Source of the DNA: Marinobacterium iners DSM 11526 | GTDB taxonomy: Bacteria > Pseudomonadota > Gammaproteobacteria > Pseudomonadales > Balneatricaceae | Direction: 5' to 3' | DNA: 64,000 bases | NCBI RefSeq assembly: GCF_900107855.1 | Contig: NZ_FNRJ01000003.1 | Location: forward strand, 124,001 to 188,000 | Shown here: in pieces, positions 7,776 to 14,400 of the stretch | Numbering within the stretch: the first letter of the stretch is position 1 | Layout: each line of letters opens with the position of its first letter | The notes under the pieces: generated by a model | What the model was told of the DNA's origin: nothing | Databases searched by the model: none | Seen by the model: only the letters and a program-made list of their open reading frames with translations | Made by a program: the position numbers and the translations under genes

Positions 7776-8171
7776 CTAAAAGCGCATGTGCAAACTAATA
7801 ATTTCATGGCCGTATGAATTGTCAATAGAACATAGCCAGGCGCCACTAGGTGATTTATTGAATACGTATGTAGCCTTGCGTTCGGCAGCCGGAAAGCCTG
7901 GACCCGATACTACAGTGTTTGCTAGCACCAAAGCTGTATCTCCCGACTCTAGTATCTCCATACCGTTTTGCTCAACTTGCAATCCGTTTTTGAAATATAC
8001 AGCTATAGCTTCAAAAGCTTTACGGATTTCACTTTTTCCCACTGCATTCCGGCCCGGCTCTATAACTAATACTGCGTCATCAGTATAGATATCCATGAGG
8101 GCATCGAAATCCTCAGCAACGATAGCTTTGTCTGCCCTTTCGATTTGAAGCTGTACTGGATGTTGATTCAT
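7776..8171 (-). CDS. SnoaL/NTF2-like (DUF4440-type) protein
   Basis: A 131-aa single-domain protein of the NTF2-like alpha+beta barrel fold. It shows the usual order: an N-terminal helix with DFDALMDIYTDDAVLVIEPG, a GKSEIRKAFEAI segment, then beta strands ending in WLCSIDNSYGHEI. Members are ketosteroid-isomerase-like enzymes or small-molecule binding proteins; substrate cannot be inferred. AAGGAG lies ten bases before the ATG. It follows the GNAT gene by 47 bases with no attC between, so the two probably share one cassette. Confidence 0.8.
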   Translation of the reverse strand: MNQHPVQLQIERADKAIVAEDFDALMDIYTDDAVLVIEPGRNAVGKSEIRKAFEAIAVYFKNGLQVEQNGMEILESGDTALVLANTVVSGPGFPAAERKATYVFNKSPSGAWLCSIDNSYGHEIISLHMRF

Positions 8172-8218
8172 TTTCTTATTTCTCCTTTATGCATGATGCA
8201 AAACACAGCGGCGCGAGT

Positions 8219-8644
8219 TTACGAGTGATATTCCATGATGAGCTCAGGGTGCCCAGTGTGCTCATCGATCTGCTCTCCAAGTAAATTGAATCCGTGCTTC
8301 TCATAAAATTTGATGCTCGGAATATTATCTTTATAAACAGTGAGCTGAATCTTCTCTCGCCTATTCTTCGCATCATAAATTAGAGCAGAACCCAATCCTT
8401 TGCCTTGCAGGCCTGGTCTCACAAAGATCGCAGCTAGATTGTTCTCATACAGGCTATAGAAACCAACCACCTCTCCCTCTTTTTCATATACAAGCGTCTC
8501 CGATGCAGGAATGTATACATCACGCATCATGCCAATCATCGACTTCCAAAATTCAGGTTCGATAAAGTTGTGGGCTTTAACCGATGCAGATAGCCAGATT
8601 CCCAAGATTTGATCAATATCGGCTGCCTGATAGTCGCGAATCAT
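8219..8644 (-). CDS. GNAT family N-acetyltransferase (YjaB-like)
   Basis: A 141-aa GCN5-related acetyltransferase. It starts IRDYQAADIDQILGIWLSAS, then shows the acetyl-CoA binding V-R-P-G-x-Q-G-K-G-L-G motif A near residues 75-86 and NIPSIKFYEKHGF in motif B. Overall it resembles E. coli YjaB. The substrate is unknown; GNATs are frequent in integron cassettes and can act on antibiotics, small metabolites or toxins. The ATG follows a CAGGAAA RBS and lies 19 bases after the core of attC site D at 8663-8669, so this is the first gene of its cassette. Confidence 0.85.
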   Translation of the reverse strand: MIRDYQAADIDQILGIWLSASVKAHNFIEPEFWKSMIGMMRDVYIPASETLVYEKEGEVVGFYSLYENNLAAIFVRPGLQGKGLGSALIYDAKNRREKIQLTVYKDNIPSIKFYEKHGFNLLGEQIDEHTGHPELIMEYHS

Positions 8645-8662
8645 TTATTTGTTTCCTGGTTC

Positions 8663-8735
8663 TTGTAACGCAAAGTTTTGCGGCAATTTTGGAACCGCGA
8701 AGCGGTGGAGAAATTGTCCGACAATAGCGTTTTTT
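8663..8735 (-). repeat. attC-like site D (after kwaB)
   Basis: Minus-strand R'' AAAAAAC (8735-8729) and R' GTTACAA (8669-8663) bracket a long imperfect hairpin. Arms are CGG-A-CAATTT and AAATTGCCG, where the extra A would be unpaired, and an inner ACCGC-TTC-GCGGT stem. AACGC/GCGTT pair at the base. The core departs from GTTRRRY in its last bases, but the extrahelical base and the position between genes support attC. Confidence 0.6.
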
Positions 8736-8744
8736 AAGTGCTGC

Positions 8745-9659
8745 CTAGATCTCAGTTGCATCTGGGACATCATAAATATTGTCAGTGATCTCGCTCATCA
8801 GACGGTGATCTAGCAAAACCTGCATAATGACTTTTACAGTCTCAGAGCATGGGATCATTGTGTTACTGGCATTATCAAAATTAATACCCCACCCCCTAGC
8901 ATTATTGACTCTTTGTAGATTTTGGATGAAATTCAGCCGATTATAGATCCCTTTTTTTTCAATAACGGCCATTCTTCTCAACTGTATGGAGTTGTTTCCT
9001 ACATACTCTACTATTGGCGATAGATCAGAGAATAAGTTACTGAACGAAGGTGACTGCTGAAGCTGTGAAAATGCAGCAACATACTCTTCACGATACTTCA
9101 TTGCAGACTCAAACCCGCGTTTATTTGCAATAAATGCCGTATTACCAAAAACGTAAAAGTCGAAACTTTTTTCAATAGAAAAACTATTATTCTCCACTGC
9201 CGATAGTTCTCCATTGGAAAAAATCATATTTATATACTTCTTAGGGTAAGAGGTCTTCCATGATGACGTGGAACGTTTTACAGCATAGACCGTAATGCCA
9301 TTTAATGTAAACTTAACCACATACCCTTTAGCCCCTTTCAGATCTTTTGACTCTGAGATCCTATGTTCGCTTTCTAGACGATCTACGAGAACCTTTAGGT
9401 TGGAGAAATCTGTAGTAGAAGGATCTAAAGTAAGACAGCTACTTTCATTATTTTGCGATATGTAAGTATATGGGCTGTGCTCTGTTATCCTATCAATCTC
9501 TTTCTTGACGAACTCTTTTAGTTTCGAGTTTAAATCGTCCTCAGTTTGAACATAAAATGCACGAAATCGTGAAGACGTAGTACTATCTTTGAAAACCCAT
9601 AGATGTGGATTAGAATTATCGAAGTCGAATGTTTTCAAAGATTGGAAGTCAACTGACAT
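8745..9659 (-). CDS. kwaB: Kiwa anti-phage protein KwaB (DUF4868)
   Basis: A 304-aa protein with the signature of DUF4868/KwaB: an N-terminal LWVFKDSTTSSRFRAFYV region, a central strand-rich block with YAVKRSTSSWKTS, the FDFYVFGNTAFIANKRGFE segment and a C-terminal helical domain. In Kiwa systems KwaB is the cytoplasmic DNA-associated effector that works with membrane protein KwaA. The frame opens at 9683, but the ATG at 9659 overlaps the kwaA stop as TAATG and has GAGAGG upstream, so translation is coupled. The gene is AT-rich and ends just before attC site D. Family assignment is from recall of the domain's pattern, without a search. Confidence 0.8.
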   Translation of the reverse strand: MSVDFQSLKTFDFDNSNPHLWVFKDSTTSSRFRAFYVQTEDDLNSKLKEFVKKEIDRITEHSPYTYISQNNESSCLTLDPSTTDFSNLKVLVDRLESEHRISESKDLKGAKGYVVKFTLNGITVYAVKRSTSSWKTSYPKKYINMIFSNGELSAVENNSFSIEKSFDFYVFGNTAFIANKRGFESAMKYREEYVAAFSQLQQSPSFSNLFSDLSPIVEYVGNNSIQLRRMAVIEKKGIYNRLNFIQNLQRVNNARGWGINFDNASNTMIPCSETVKVIMQVLLDHRLMSEITDNIYDVPDATEI

Positions 9660-10237
9660 TAGCCACCTCTCGCAACATAGCAATCTTGTATTGTTTGCAC
9701 ACTATAATCACCGGGGATCAGGTTTCCTTTATACAACACTCTTACACTTCTTTCGTTTCCGTTTATTTCTATTTCTGCCTCATAAAGCTTCCATCCAAAC
9801 ATCAGCAAAAGTGGATTCATTATTATCTGTCCTGACTTGTATGTTATTGCGAACATCCAGATCAAGAACACGGCAAAACCTAAAAGTTTTTCAGGATATT
9901 CGTAGCTAATCCCCATGAATGAAACAACATACGGAAAAACATAGTTAATAATGTCGTTGGGAATTGCTTTCGTTTTTTTTACTCTGGCCTCAAATGGAAA
10001 CGATATTTTTTTGAGCGATATATTGGATAAAATTACTGAGACAAAGGTTATAAGGAGAAAAGCTATAGACAAATATGGGTTAGAGAACGAGTTAAAGTAA
10101 CATTCGCTCATTTTTGAAATGTCACAAAATGAGCGCCCCCACCAAGAAAACGGTATGTCTTGGACGGCAAGTATTAGGGCCAGCGGTAGGTAAGAGCCAA
10201 TGAAAATTACAAAAGCTGAAAAAATTCTAAATTGCAT
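9659..10237 (-). CDS. kwaA: Kiwa membrane protein KwaA
   Basis: A 192-aa integral membrane protein with about four hydrophobic segments (near residues 5-25, 55-75, 95-130 and 140-150), starting MQFRIFSAFVIFIGSYLPLA. The SYLPLALIL opening and size fit KwaA, the membrane sensor component of the Kiwa defence system. The strongest support is the coupled downstream DUF4868 gene (TAATG overlap at 9659). It begins 37 bases after the attC core at 10274-10280, so kwaA-kwaB together form one two-gene cassette. Composition is AT-rich. If it is not KwaA, it is still a small membrane partner of a KwaB-like protein. Confidence 0.75.
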   Translation of the reverse strand: MQFRIFSAFVIFIGSYLPLALILAVQDIPFSWWGRSFCDISKMSECYFNSFSNPYLSIAFLLITFVSVILSNISLKKISFPFEARVKKTKAIPNDIINYVFPYVVSFMGISYEYPEKLLGFAVFLIWMFAITYKSGQIIMNPLLLMFGWKLYEAEIEINGNERSVRVLYKGNLIPGDYSVQTIQDCYVARGG

Positions 10238-10273
10238 TTCGAATTACCATCCGATATCTCCTGGCACACTGAC

Positions 10274-10351
10274 ACTTAACGCCGCATTAAAGGGCCGAGC
10301 GTAGCGAGGTCCCAGTGAGCGCAGCGAACGATTTTAAATGCTTTGTTATGC
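10274..10351 (-). repeat. attC site F (best formed)
   Basis: Minus-strand R'' GCATAAC (10351-10345), holding the stop of the upstream gene, and R' GTTAAGT (10280-10274), a perfect GTTRRRY core. Inner boxes are L'' GCATTTAAA and L' TTTAATGC, whose pairing leaves one extra unpaired T in L'', the hallmark that sets attC polarity. Length is 78 bp with an imperfect loop region. Confidence 0.8.
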
Positions 10352-10711
10352 ATTTGACGTTCCTCCGTAACTTGATACTTGCTCAAGATATATTGAGCCA
10401 CTATCAGTTTGAATTAGCTCGACTAAAACACCTACGGATACACCCAACTGAAAATTACATTCAACTAATGATTTGAGACCCGTTTCGTTTGGCTCAAAGT
10501 GGCTAACAGCGACTGCAATCTTAGATTGCTCTATGTTGCCTCCACATTCAGTAATAGCAACATCGAAGTCTTGTTCTATCGCTTCTTCGGCAGAAGAATC
10601 CATCTTAAGAGCATACCCGTAAGTAGAACCAATCTTTTCAAAGCTTCTATTTTTAAAAAGATCTACAACCTCAAGGCCAATTACTTTAAGTTCTTCGTCA
10701 GTCATAGTCAT
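10346..10711 (-). CDS. Unknown cassette-encoded protein
   Basis: A 121-aa acidic, soluble protein that I do not recognise (MTMTDEELKVIGLEVVDLFK at the start; SVGVLVELIQTDSG near the end). It looks alpha/beta with no signal peptide or membrane helix. The frame extends to 10747, but the GTTATGC core at 10724-10718 marks the cassette edge, so starts at 10711 or 10705 are more likely; neither has a clear RBS, common for a first cassette. The TAA stop is inside attC site F. It sits at the array's presumed proximal end, next to the kwaAB cassette. Confidence 0.65.
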   Translation of the reverse strand: MTMTDEELKVIGLEVVDLFKNRSFEKIGSTYGYALKMDSSAEEAIEQDFDVAITECGGNIEQSKIAVAVSHFEPNETGLKSLVECNFQLGVSVGVLVELIQTDSGSIYLEQVSSYGGTSNA

Positions 10712-10717
10712 TTTGAT

Positions 10718-10724
10718 GCATAAC
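10718..10724 (-). other. Candidate attI/first-cassette core site
   Basis: GTTATGC on the minus strand, 6 bases before the first cassette ATG. It is the same heptamer as the R'' complement in sites B and F. No paired half is found upstream, so it could be the attI crossover or the residue of a deleted attC. Confidence 0.4.
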
Positions 10725-10786
10725 ATTTTGATACTGCGCATGCGCATTTTCGCTCACGTAAGGAGCCATGATATACTCGCTAACTG

Positions 10787-10797
10787 ACTGTATATAC
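10787..10797. promoter_or_regulatory. LexA-like half-site
   Basis: ACTGTATATAC matches the left half of a gammaproteobacterial SOS box; the right half (GGGATA) does not match. It lies 10 bases before a plus-strand ATG. It would fit a decayed intI promoter, since intI genes are SOS-controlled. Confidence 0.3.
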
Positions 10798-10807
10798 GGG
10801 ATAAATT

Positions 10808-10903
10808 ATGAATCACAGCCATTCTCCTCCGTTGAAAACGAGCATGCGCATTTGTGCGAAGTGTTGTGCGCAGTTGCAGTATCCCGCAGCACAGTATCCA
10901 TAA
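10808..10903 (+). pseudogene. Possible N-terminal relic of an integron integrase
   Basis: A 31-codon frame, MNHSHSPPLKTSMR at its start, facing away from the cassette array. IntI proteins often open with SPPLLDQVR and about 16 residues later have YSIRTEQAY. Here a one-base shift after the SPPL-MR stretch gives C-S-I-P-Q-H-S at about the right distance. The match is weak and frame-broken. An orphan terminator 100 bases further on is consistent with a deleted gene body. Offered as a hypothesis only. Confidence 0.25.
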
Positions 10904-11007
10904 TCACCTGATACTGAACTATTTTCAAAACTCATTCCAGTAGCAAATGAGCACAGAACTACTGCTATGGGACTGAGCTGTCAATCCATCTCCTTCCCGA
11001 TCTGATA
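10904..11007. other. Non-coding stretch before the orphan terminator
   Basis: No gene seen. The words CAGTATC and GATACTG recur here and nearby (10723, 10876, 10892, 10910, 11000), and GCATGCGCATTT occurs twice (10738-10749 and 10843-10854). Their meaning is unknown. Confidence 0.4.
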
Positions 11008-11008
11008 C

Positions 11009-11036
11009 TGGGCAGACCTTGGTCTGCCCTTTTTTG
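11009..11036 (+). terminator. Strong Rho-independent terminator without an intact upstream gene
   Basis: GGGCAGACC-TT-GGTCTGCCC followed by six T bases. No intact plus-strand gene precedes it, so it is probably left over from a deleted gene. Confidence 0.85.
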
Positions 11037-11133
11037 TTTCATAAACATGACTCCCAACCCGGATATGTTCTGTTATTCTTGTGTCCTACCGTCACAATTT
11101 ACAGCCAACAAGGATAATGACAGGGAGTGCTTC

Positions 11134-11967
11134 ATGACTAACGCCATGCCCACGCTACAGGATGCCCGGCTGGAGCTGGAGGATCGGGTTGCCGTACTCA
11201 CGCTTGCACGCGATGACCTGCGCAACGCCCTGACCGGTACGGCCCTGATCGATGACATTGTCACCACCGTTGAATGGGCCAATCGCGCCCCTACAGTTTC
11301 TGTACTGGTAATTACCGGTGATGGCAGCGCGTTCTGTGCCGGTGGCAATATCAAGGAGATGCAGTACCGTGATGGTGACCACCGCCAGGGCCCCTTCGGC
11401 GGTGATGCACTGGAACTGGAACGCAAGTACCGTCAGGGTATCCAGCGTATTCCCTTGGCGCTGCATCGCGCCGAGATTCCCGTCATCGCGGCTGTTAATG
11501 GCCCAGCGATTGGTGCCGGCTGTGACCTTGCCTGCATGTGCGATATTCGGATCGGTTCCGAACGCGCCACTTTCGGTGAGACGTTCGTTAATCTTGGCAT
11601 CATCCCCGGTGATGGTGGTGCTTGGTTTTTGCAGCGCTTGATCGGTTATCAGCGAGCGGCAGAAATCACGCTGACCGGACGCCTGGTTCACGCAGAGGAA
11701 GCGGTCGAGATCGGACTTATGCTGGAACAGGTGCCTCAGGATCAGCTGATGACGAGGGTCATGACGCTGGCTCGCCAGATGGCTGCCAAGCCGCCACAGG
11801 CATTGCGCATGAGCAAGCGCCTGATGAAACAGGCACAGCGGCACGAACTGCCGGACTTTCTGGAACTTTGTGCTGCCTGGCAGGGGATGCTGCACAACAC
11901 CGATGATCATCAGGAAGCGGTGATGGCATTTGTTGAAAAACGTGAAGGCCTCTACAGAGGTCGATAA
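11134..11967 (+). CDS. Crotonase-fold (enoyl-CoA hydratase/isomerase family) protein, atypical active site
   Basis: A 277-aa single-domain crotonase. The oxyanion-hole segments are present: FCAGGNIKEM near residue 68 and NGPAIGAGCDLACMCD near 125. The two glutamates that catalyse hydration in classical enoyl-CoA hydratase (E144 and E164 of the rat enzyme) are not conserved: the first is Asp in GCDLAC, and the second falls on FGETFV instead of FGQPEI. The IIPGDGG loop is also unlike the usual IPGAGG. It is therefore probably not a plain hydratase; isomerase, hydrolase or another acyl-CoA reaction is possible. Start at 11134 has AGGGAG six bases upstream. Confidence 0.85.
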   Translation: MTNAMPTLQDARLELEDRVAVLTLARDDLRNALTGTALIDDIVTTVEWANRAPTVSVLVITGDGSAFCAGGNIKEMQYRDGDHRQGPFGGDALELERKYRQGIQRIPLALHRAEIPVIAAVNGPAIGAGCDLACMCDIRIGSERATFGETFVNLGIIPGDGGAWFLQRLIGYQRAAEITLTGRLVHAEEAVEIGLMLEQVPQDQLMTRVMTLARQMAAKPPQALRMSKRLMKQAQRHELPDFLELCAAWQGMLHNTDDHQEAVMAFVEKREGLYRGR

Positions 11968-11970
11968 GAT

Positions 11971-12870
11971 CTAGCGCTGCAGCAGGCGGTGAATGGTTGG
12001 CAGCATCTCTTCCACCGCCCGCTCCCCTTCCCTGATCGCTTCTTCTGCTCGGTAAAACTCCAGCAACCCAATATCGGCCAGCGGTGGCGACAGCAGGATA
12101 TCGGGTGGATCCCCCGCCATGCGGCTACGTGTAATACGGTCCTGTATGATATTGATCGAGCCGGCAATGGCATCAAACATGCTCGGTGAATGATCCTCAG
12201 GCTCATCAGCTCCGGTCAGCCGGGTTGTATATTCGTCGACCAGCTCAGTTAACCGACCCATCACGCCATTGCGCGGCTTTTGTGTTTCGACCGGTTTAGG
12301 TTTATGCAGGTGGCGCCCGATGATATCGCCATTCAGATTGACCGCAATCACCACCTCAGCACCCATCGCTCGGCACAGAGATACCGGCACCGGGTTCACC
12401 AGGCCGCCGTCTACCAGCCAGTGGTGATCATGACGAATGGCTGGAAACAGGCCCGGTAACGAGATTGAGGCCCAAACGGCCTGTAACAGTGAGCCCTCGG
12501 TAAACCATACCTCACGCCCTGTCTCCAGCTCGGTGGCTACCGCGCCATAGGCGCACTGAAGTGATTCAATATGGGTATCGTCATCAGAAATGTAGGTGTT
12601 CAGAAAGTGGTGGAAACGTTCAGTATTGACGAAACCTTGACGAGAAAGATTCAGTTCGAAAAATCGAGCGGTCTCGAATCGGCTCAGTGAACGCACCCAC
12701 TGTTCGAGGCGGTCGAGACTGCCACTTGCACAGGAAGCGCCAACCAGTGCACCAATTGAGGTGCCGCAAATGATTTCGGGCTTAATCCCTTCCCGGGCCA
12801 GTGCATTGATCACACCGATATGAGACCAGCCGCGTGCGGAACCACTCCCCAGTGCCAGGCCAATTTTCAT
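11971..12870 (-). CDS. Patatin-like phospholipase family protein (RssA-like)
   Basis: A 299-aa cytoplasmic patatin-domain protein like E. coli RssA. The Ser-Asp dyad is present: oxyanion glycines in LALGSGSARGWSHIG, nucleophile elbow GTSIGA near residue 38, and DGG in LVDGGLVNPVPV near residue 153. Predicted acyl hydrolase, substrate unknown. The C-terminal third is a helical extension rich in charged residues. It is the last gene of a four-gene minus-strand operon (ylqF, 105-aa ORF, flavoprotein, this) and ends 3 bases from the convergent crotonase gene. Confidence 0.9.
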   Translation of the reverse strand: MKIGLALGSGSARGWSHIGVINALAREGIKPEIICGTSIGALVGASCASGSLDRLEQWVRSLSRFETARFFELNLSRQGFVNTERFHHFLNTYISDDDTHIESLQCAYGAVATELETGREVWFTEGSLLQAVWASISLPGLFPAIRHDHHWLVDGGLVNPVPVSLCRAMGAEVVIAVNLNGDIIGRHLHKPKPVETQKPRNGVMGRLTELVDEYTTRLTGADEPEDHSPSMFDAIAGSINIIQDRITRSRMAGDPPDILLSPPLADIGLLEFYRAEEAIREGERAVEEMLPTIHRLLQR

Positions 12871-12900
12871 GCGTAGATCTCCCTGTCATTTCGACATCAG

Positions 12901-14079
12901 TTAGACATGCTGACCCGCACAGTAACCTGAAGCCCAGGCCCATTGGAAGTTGTGTCCCCCCAGATGCCCGGTCACATCCAGGCACTCACCGATGAAATAC
13001 AGCCCCGGGGCCTTGTTGGCCGCGAATGTTTTTTGAGACACCTCAGCCGTATCAATGCCTCCAAGAGTTACCTCCGCGGTACGATAGCCCTCGGTGCCTG
13101 AGGGTTTGACCTGCCATCGGTTGAAACGCTCGGCAATCTCGGCAATGCGTGCATTGCGGCACTGGCCAATCTCGTCGTGTATTTGCCAGAGATCGCACAA
13201 CGTCTGTGCCAGGCGCTTGGTCATATGCTGTGCCATGAGGGTACGTACCTCGGCCTTTGGGCGCTCGTCACGTTGCTGCCTGAGCCAGTGTTCAAGGTCA
13301 GTGCCCGGCACAAGATCGATTTCAACTGCATCGCCTCCACGCCAATAGGATGATATCTGCAGAATGGCTGGACCGCTCAGGCCGCGGTGGGTAAACAGCA
13401 GGTTCTCATTGAATGAAACGCCGTTGCAACTGACTCTGACCGGCTGAGATACCCCTGCCAGTGGCTTCAGGTGCTCCAGCAGATCAGGTTGGAGTGTAAA
13501 GGGTACCAGTGCCGCCTGACGCGGTGTGACGTTGAGTCCGAATTGCTCGGCGATCTGGTAGGCAAATCCGGTGGCACCACCGTTGGGAATCGACAGACCG
13601 CCGGTGGCAATCACCACCGATTCGGCAACAAATTGTCCGCGGGATGTGCGCAACGCATAGCCACTGGTGGTGGGCTTGACTTCAAACACCTGGGTTTCGG
13701 TCATAATCTCAACCCCTGCCCATTCACACTCGGTCAGCAGCAGCTGAAGAATTTCCTTGCTGGATTCGTTACAGAACAGCTGACCGGGTGTTTTCTCGTG
13801 GTATTCGATGCCATGGCGGTCAACCAGCTCAACAAAATCAGCAGCCCCAAAACGACTCAGCGCTGATTTACAGAAATGCGGATTGTCACTCAGGAAGTTG
13901 GCTGCCGTGTTGTGTAAATGGGTAAAGTTGCAGCGCCCACCACCTGACATGAGAATCTTGCGACCGATCTTTTTGGTGTGTTCGAGCAGCAGTACCCGAC
14001 GGCCGCGGTAGGCCGCAATAGCCGCACACATGAGACCAGAGGCACCGCCGCCGATTATGATGACATCCCGCTCAGACAC
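12901..14079 (-). CDS. HI0933/YhiN-family FAD-dependent oxidoreductase
   Basis: A 392-aa flavoprotein of the HI0933/YhiN (BaiN-like) family. The N-terminal Rossmann motif IIIGGGASGLMCA and the family block KIGRKILMSGGGRCNFTH are clear. A second nucleotide-contact motif VIATGGLSIPNGGATG lies near residue 155, and the C-terminal GECLDVTGHLGGHNFQWAWA closes the FAD site. The physiological substrate is not known for most members. It starts three bases after the 105-aa gene, in the ylqF operon. Confidence 0.92.
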   Translation of the reverse strand: MSERDVIIIGGGASGLMCAAIAAYRGRRVLLLEHTKKIGRKILMSGGGRCNFTHLHNTAANFLSDNPHFCKSALSRFGAADFVELVDRHGIEYHEKTPGQLFCNESSKEILQLLLTECEWAGVEIMTETQVFEVKPTTSGYALRTSRGQFVAESVVIATGGLSIPNGGATGFAYQIAEQFGLNVTPRQAALVPFTLQPDLLEHLKPLAGVSQPVRVSCNGVSFNENLLFTHRGLSGPAILQISSYWRGGDAVEIDLVPGTDLEHWLRQQRDERPKAEVRTLMAQHMTKRLAQTLCDLWQIHDEIGQCRNARIAEIAERFNRWQVKPSGTEGYRTAEVTLGGIDTAEVSQKTFAANKAPGLYFIGECLDVTGHLGGHNFQWAWASGYCAGQHV

Positions 14080-14082
14080 GCC

Positions 14083-14400
14083 TTAATCGTCCTGTTCAGC
14101 ATCGGGCTGGACGGCTTTGTCCTGGGGCTTGTCTTTGGCAGCATTGAGCTTGCGAATCTTGGCCGCCAGCGGCCCTCCATGACGGGTTCCCTTACGCCCG
14201 GCAGCCTTGTCCCGTTCCAGCGCGTTCTGGCTGCCCTGCGCCTTCTCATACACGGACTTCTGTTTCTTGCGCTGTTCAAGTGCGCGCTTGCGCCGCGCTT
14301 CCTTGCTGGTCGGATCCGCAAGGCGCTCCTGTTTCTTGGGCTTGCGCTCCAGTACGGTCATGAAGGCGCCGATCTTGCGTTGTTTTTTACCGCGACTCAT
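14083..14400 (-). CDS. Highly basic small protein, unknown function
   Basis: A 105-aa lysine/arginine-rich, low-hydrophobicity protein (MSRGKKQRKIGAFMTVLERK at the start; acidic tail ending AEQDD). It is probably disordered or RNA-binding. The start codon overlaps the ylqF stop (TGATG), so it is translationally coupled to a ribosome-assembly GTPase. Composition loosely recalls YihI-type GTPase partners, but I see no motif that proves this. A ribosome-linked role is inferred from coupling only. Confidence 0.75.
   Translation of the reverse strand: MSRGKKQRKIGAFMTVLERKPKKQERLADPTSKEARRKRALEQRKKQKSVYEKAQGSQNALERDKAAGRKGTRHGGPLAAKIRKLNAAKDKPQDKAVQPDAEQDD

Noticed and set aside
8172-8218. attC site between the GNAT and SnoaL-like genes
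   Set aside because: No GTT core or inverted repeat of attC form in the 47-base gap.
10787-10806. Full LexA (SOS) box
   Set aside because: Only the left half fits; the right half lacks CAG. Kept only as a half-site.
10904-11007. tRNA gene before the orphan terminator
   Set aside because: No acceptor stem, T-loop GGTTCGA-type motif or CCA end could be found.
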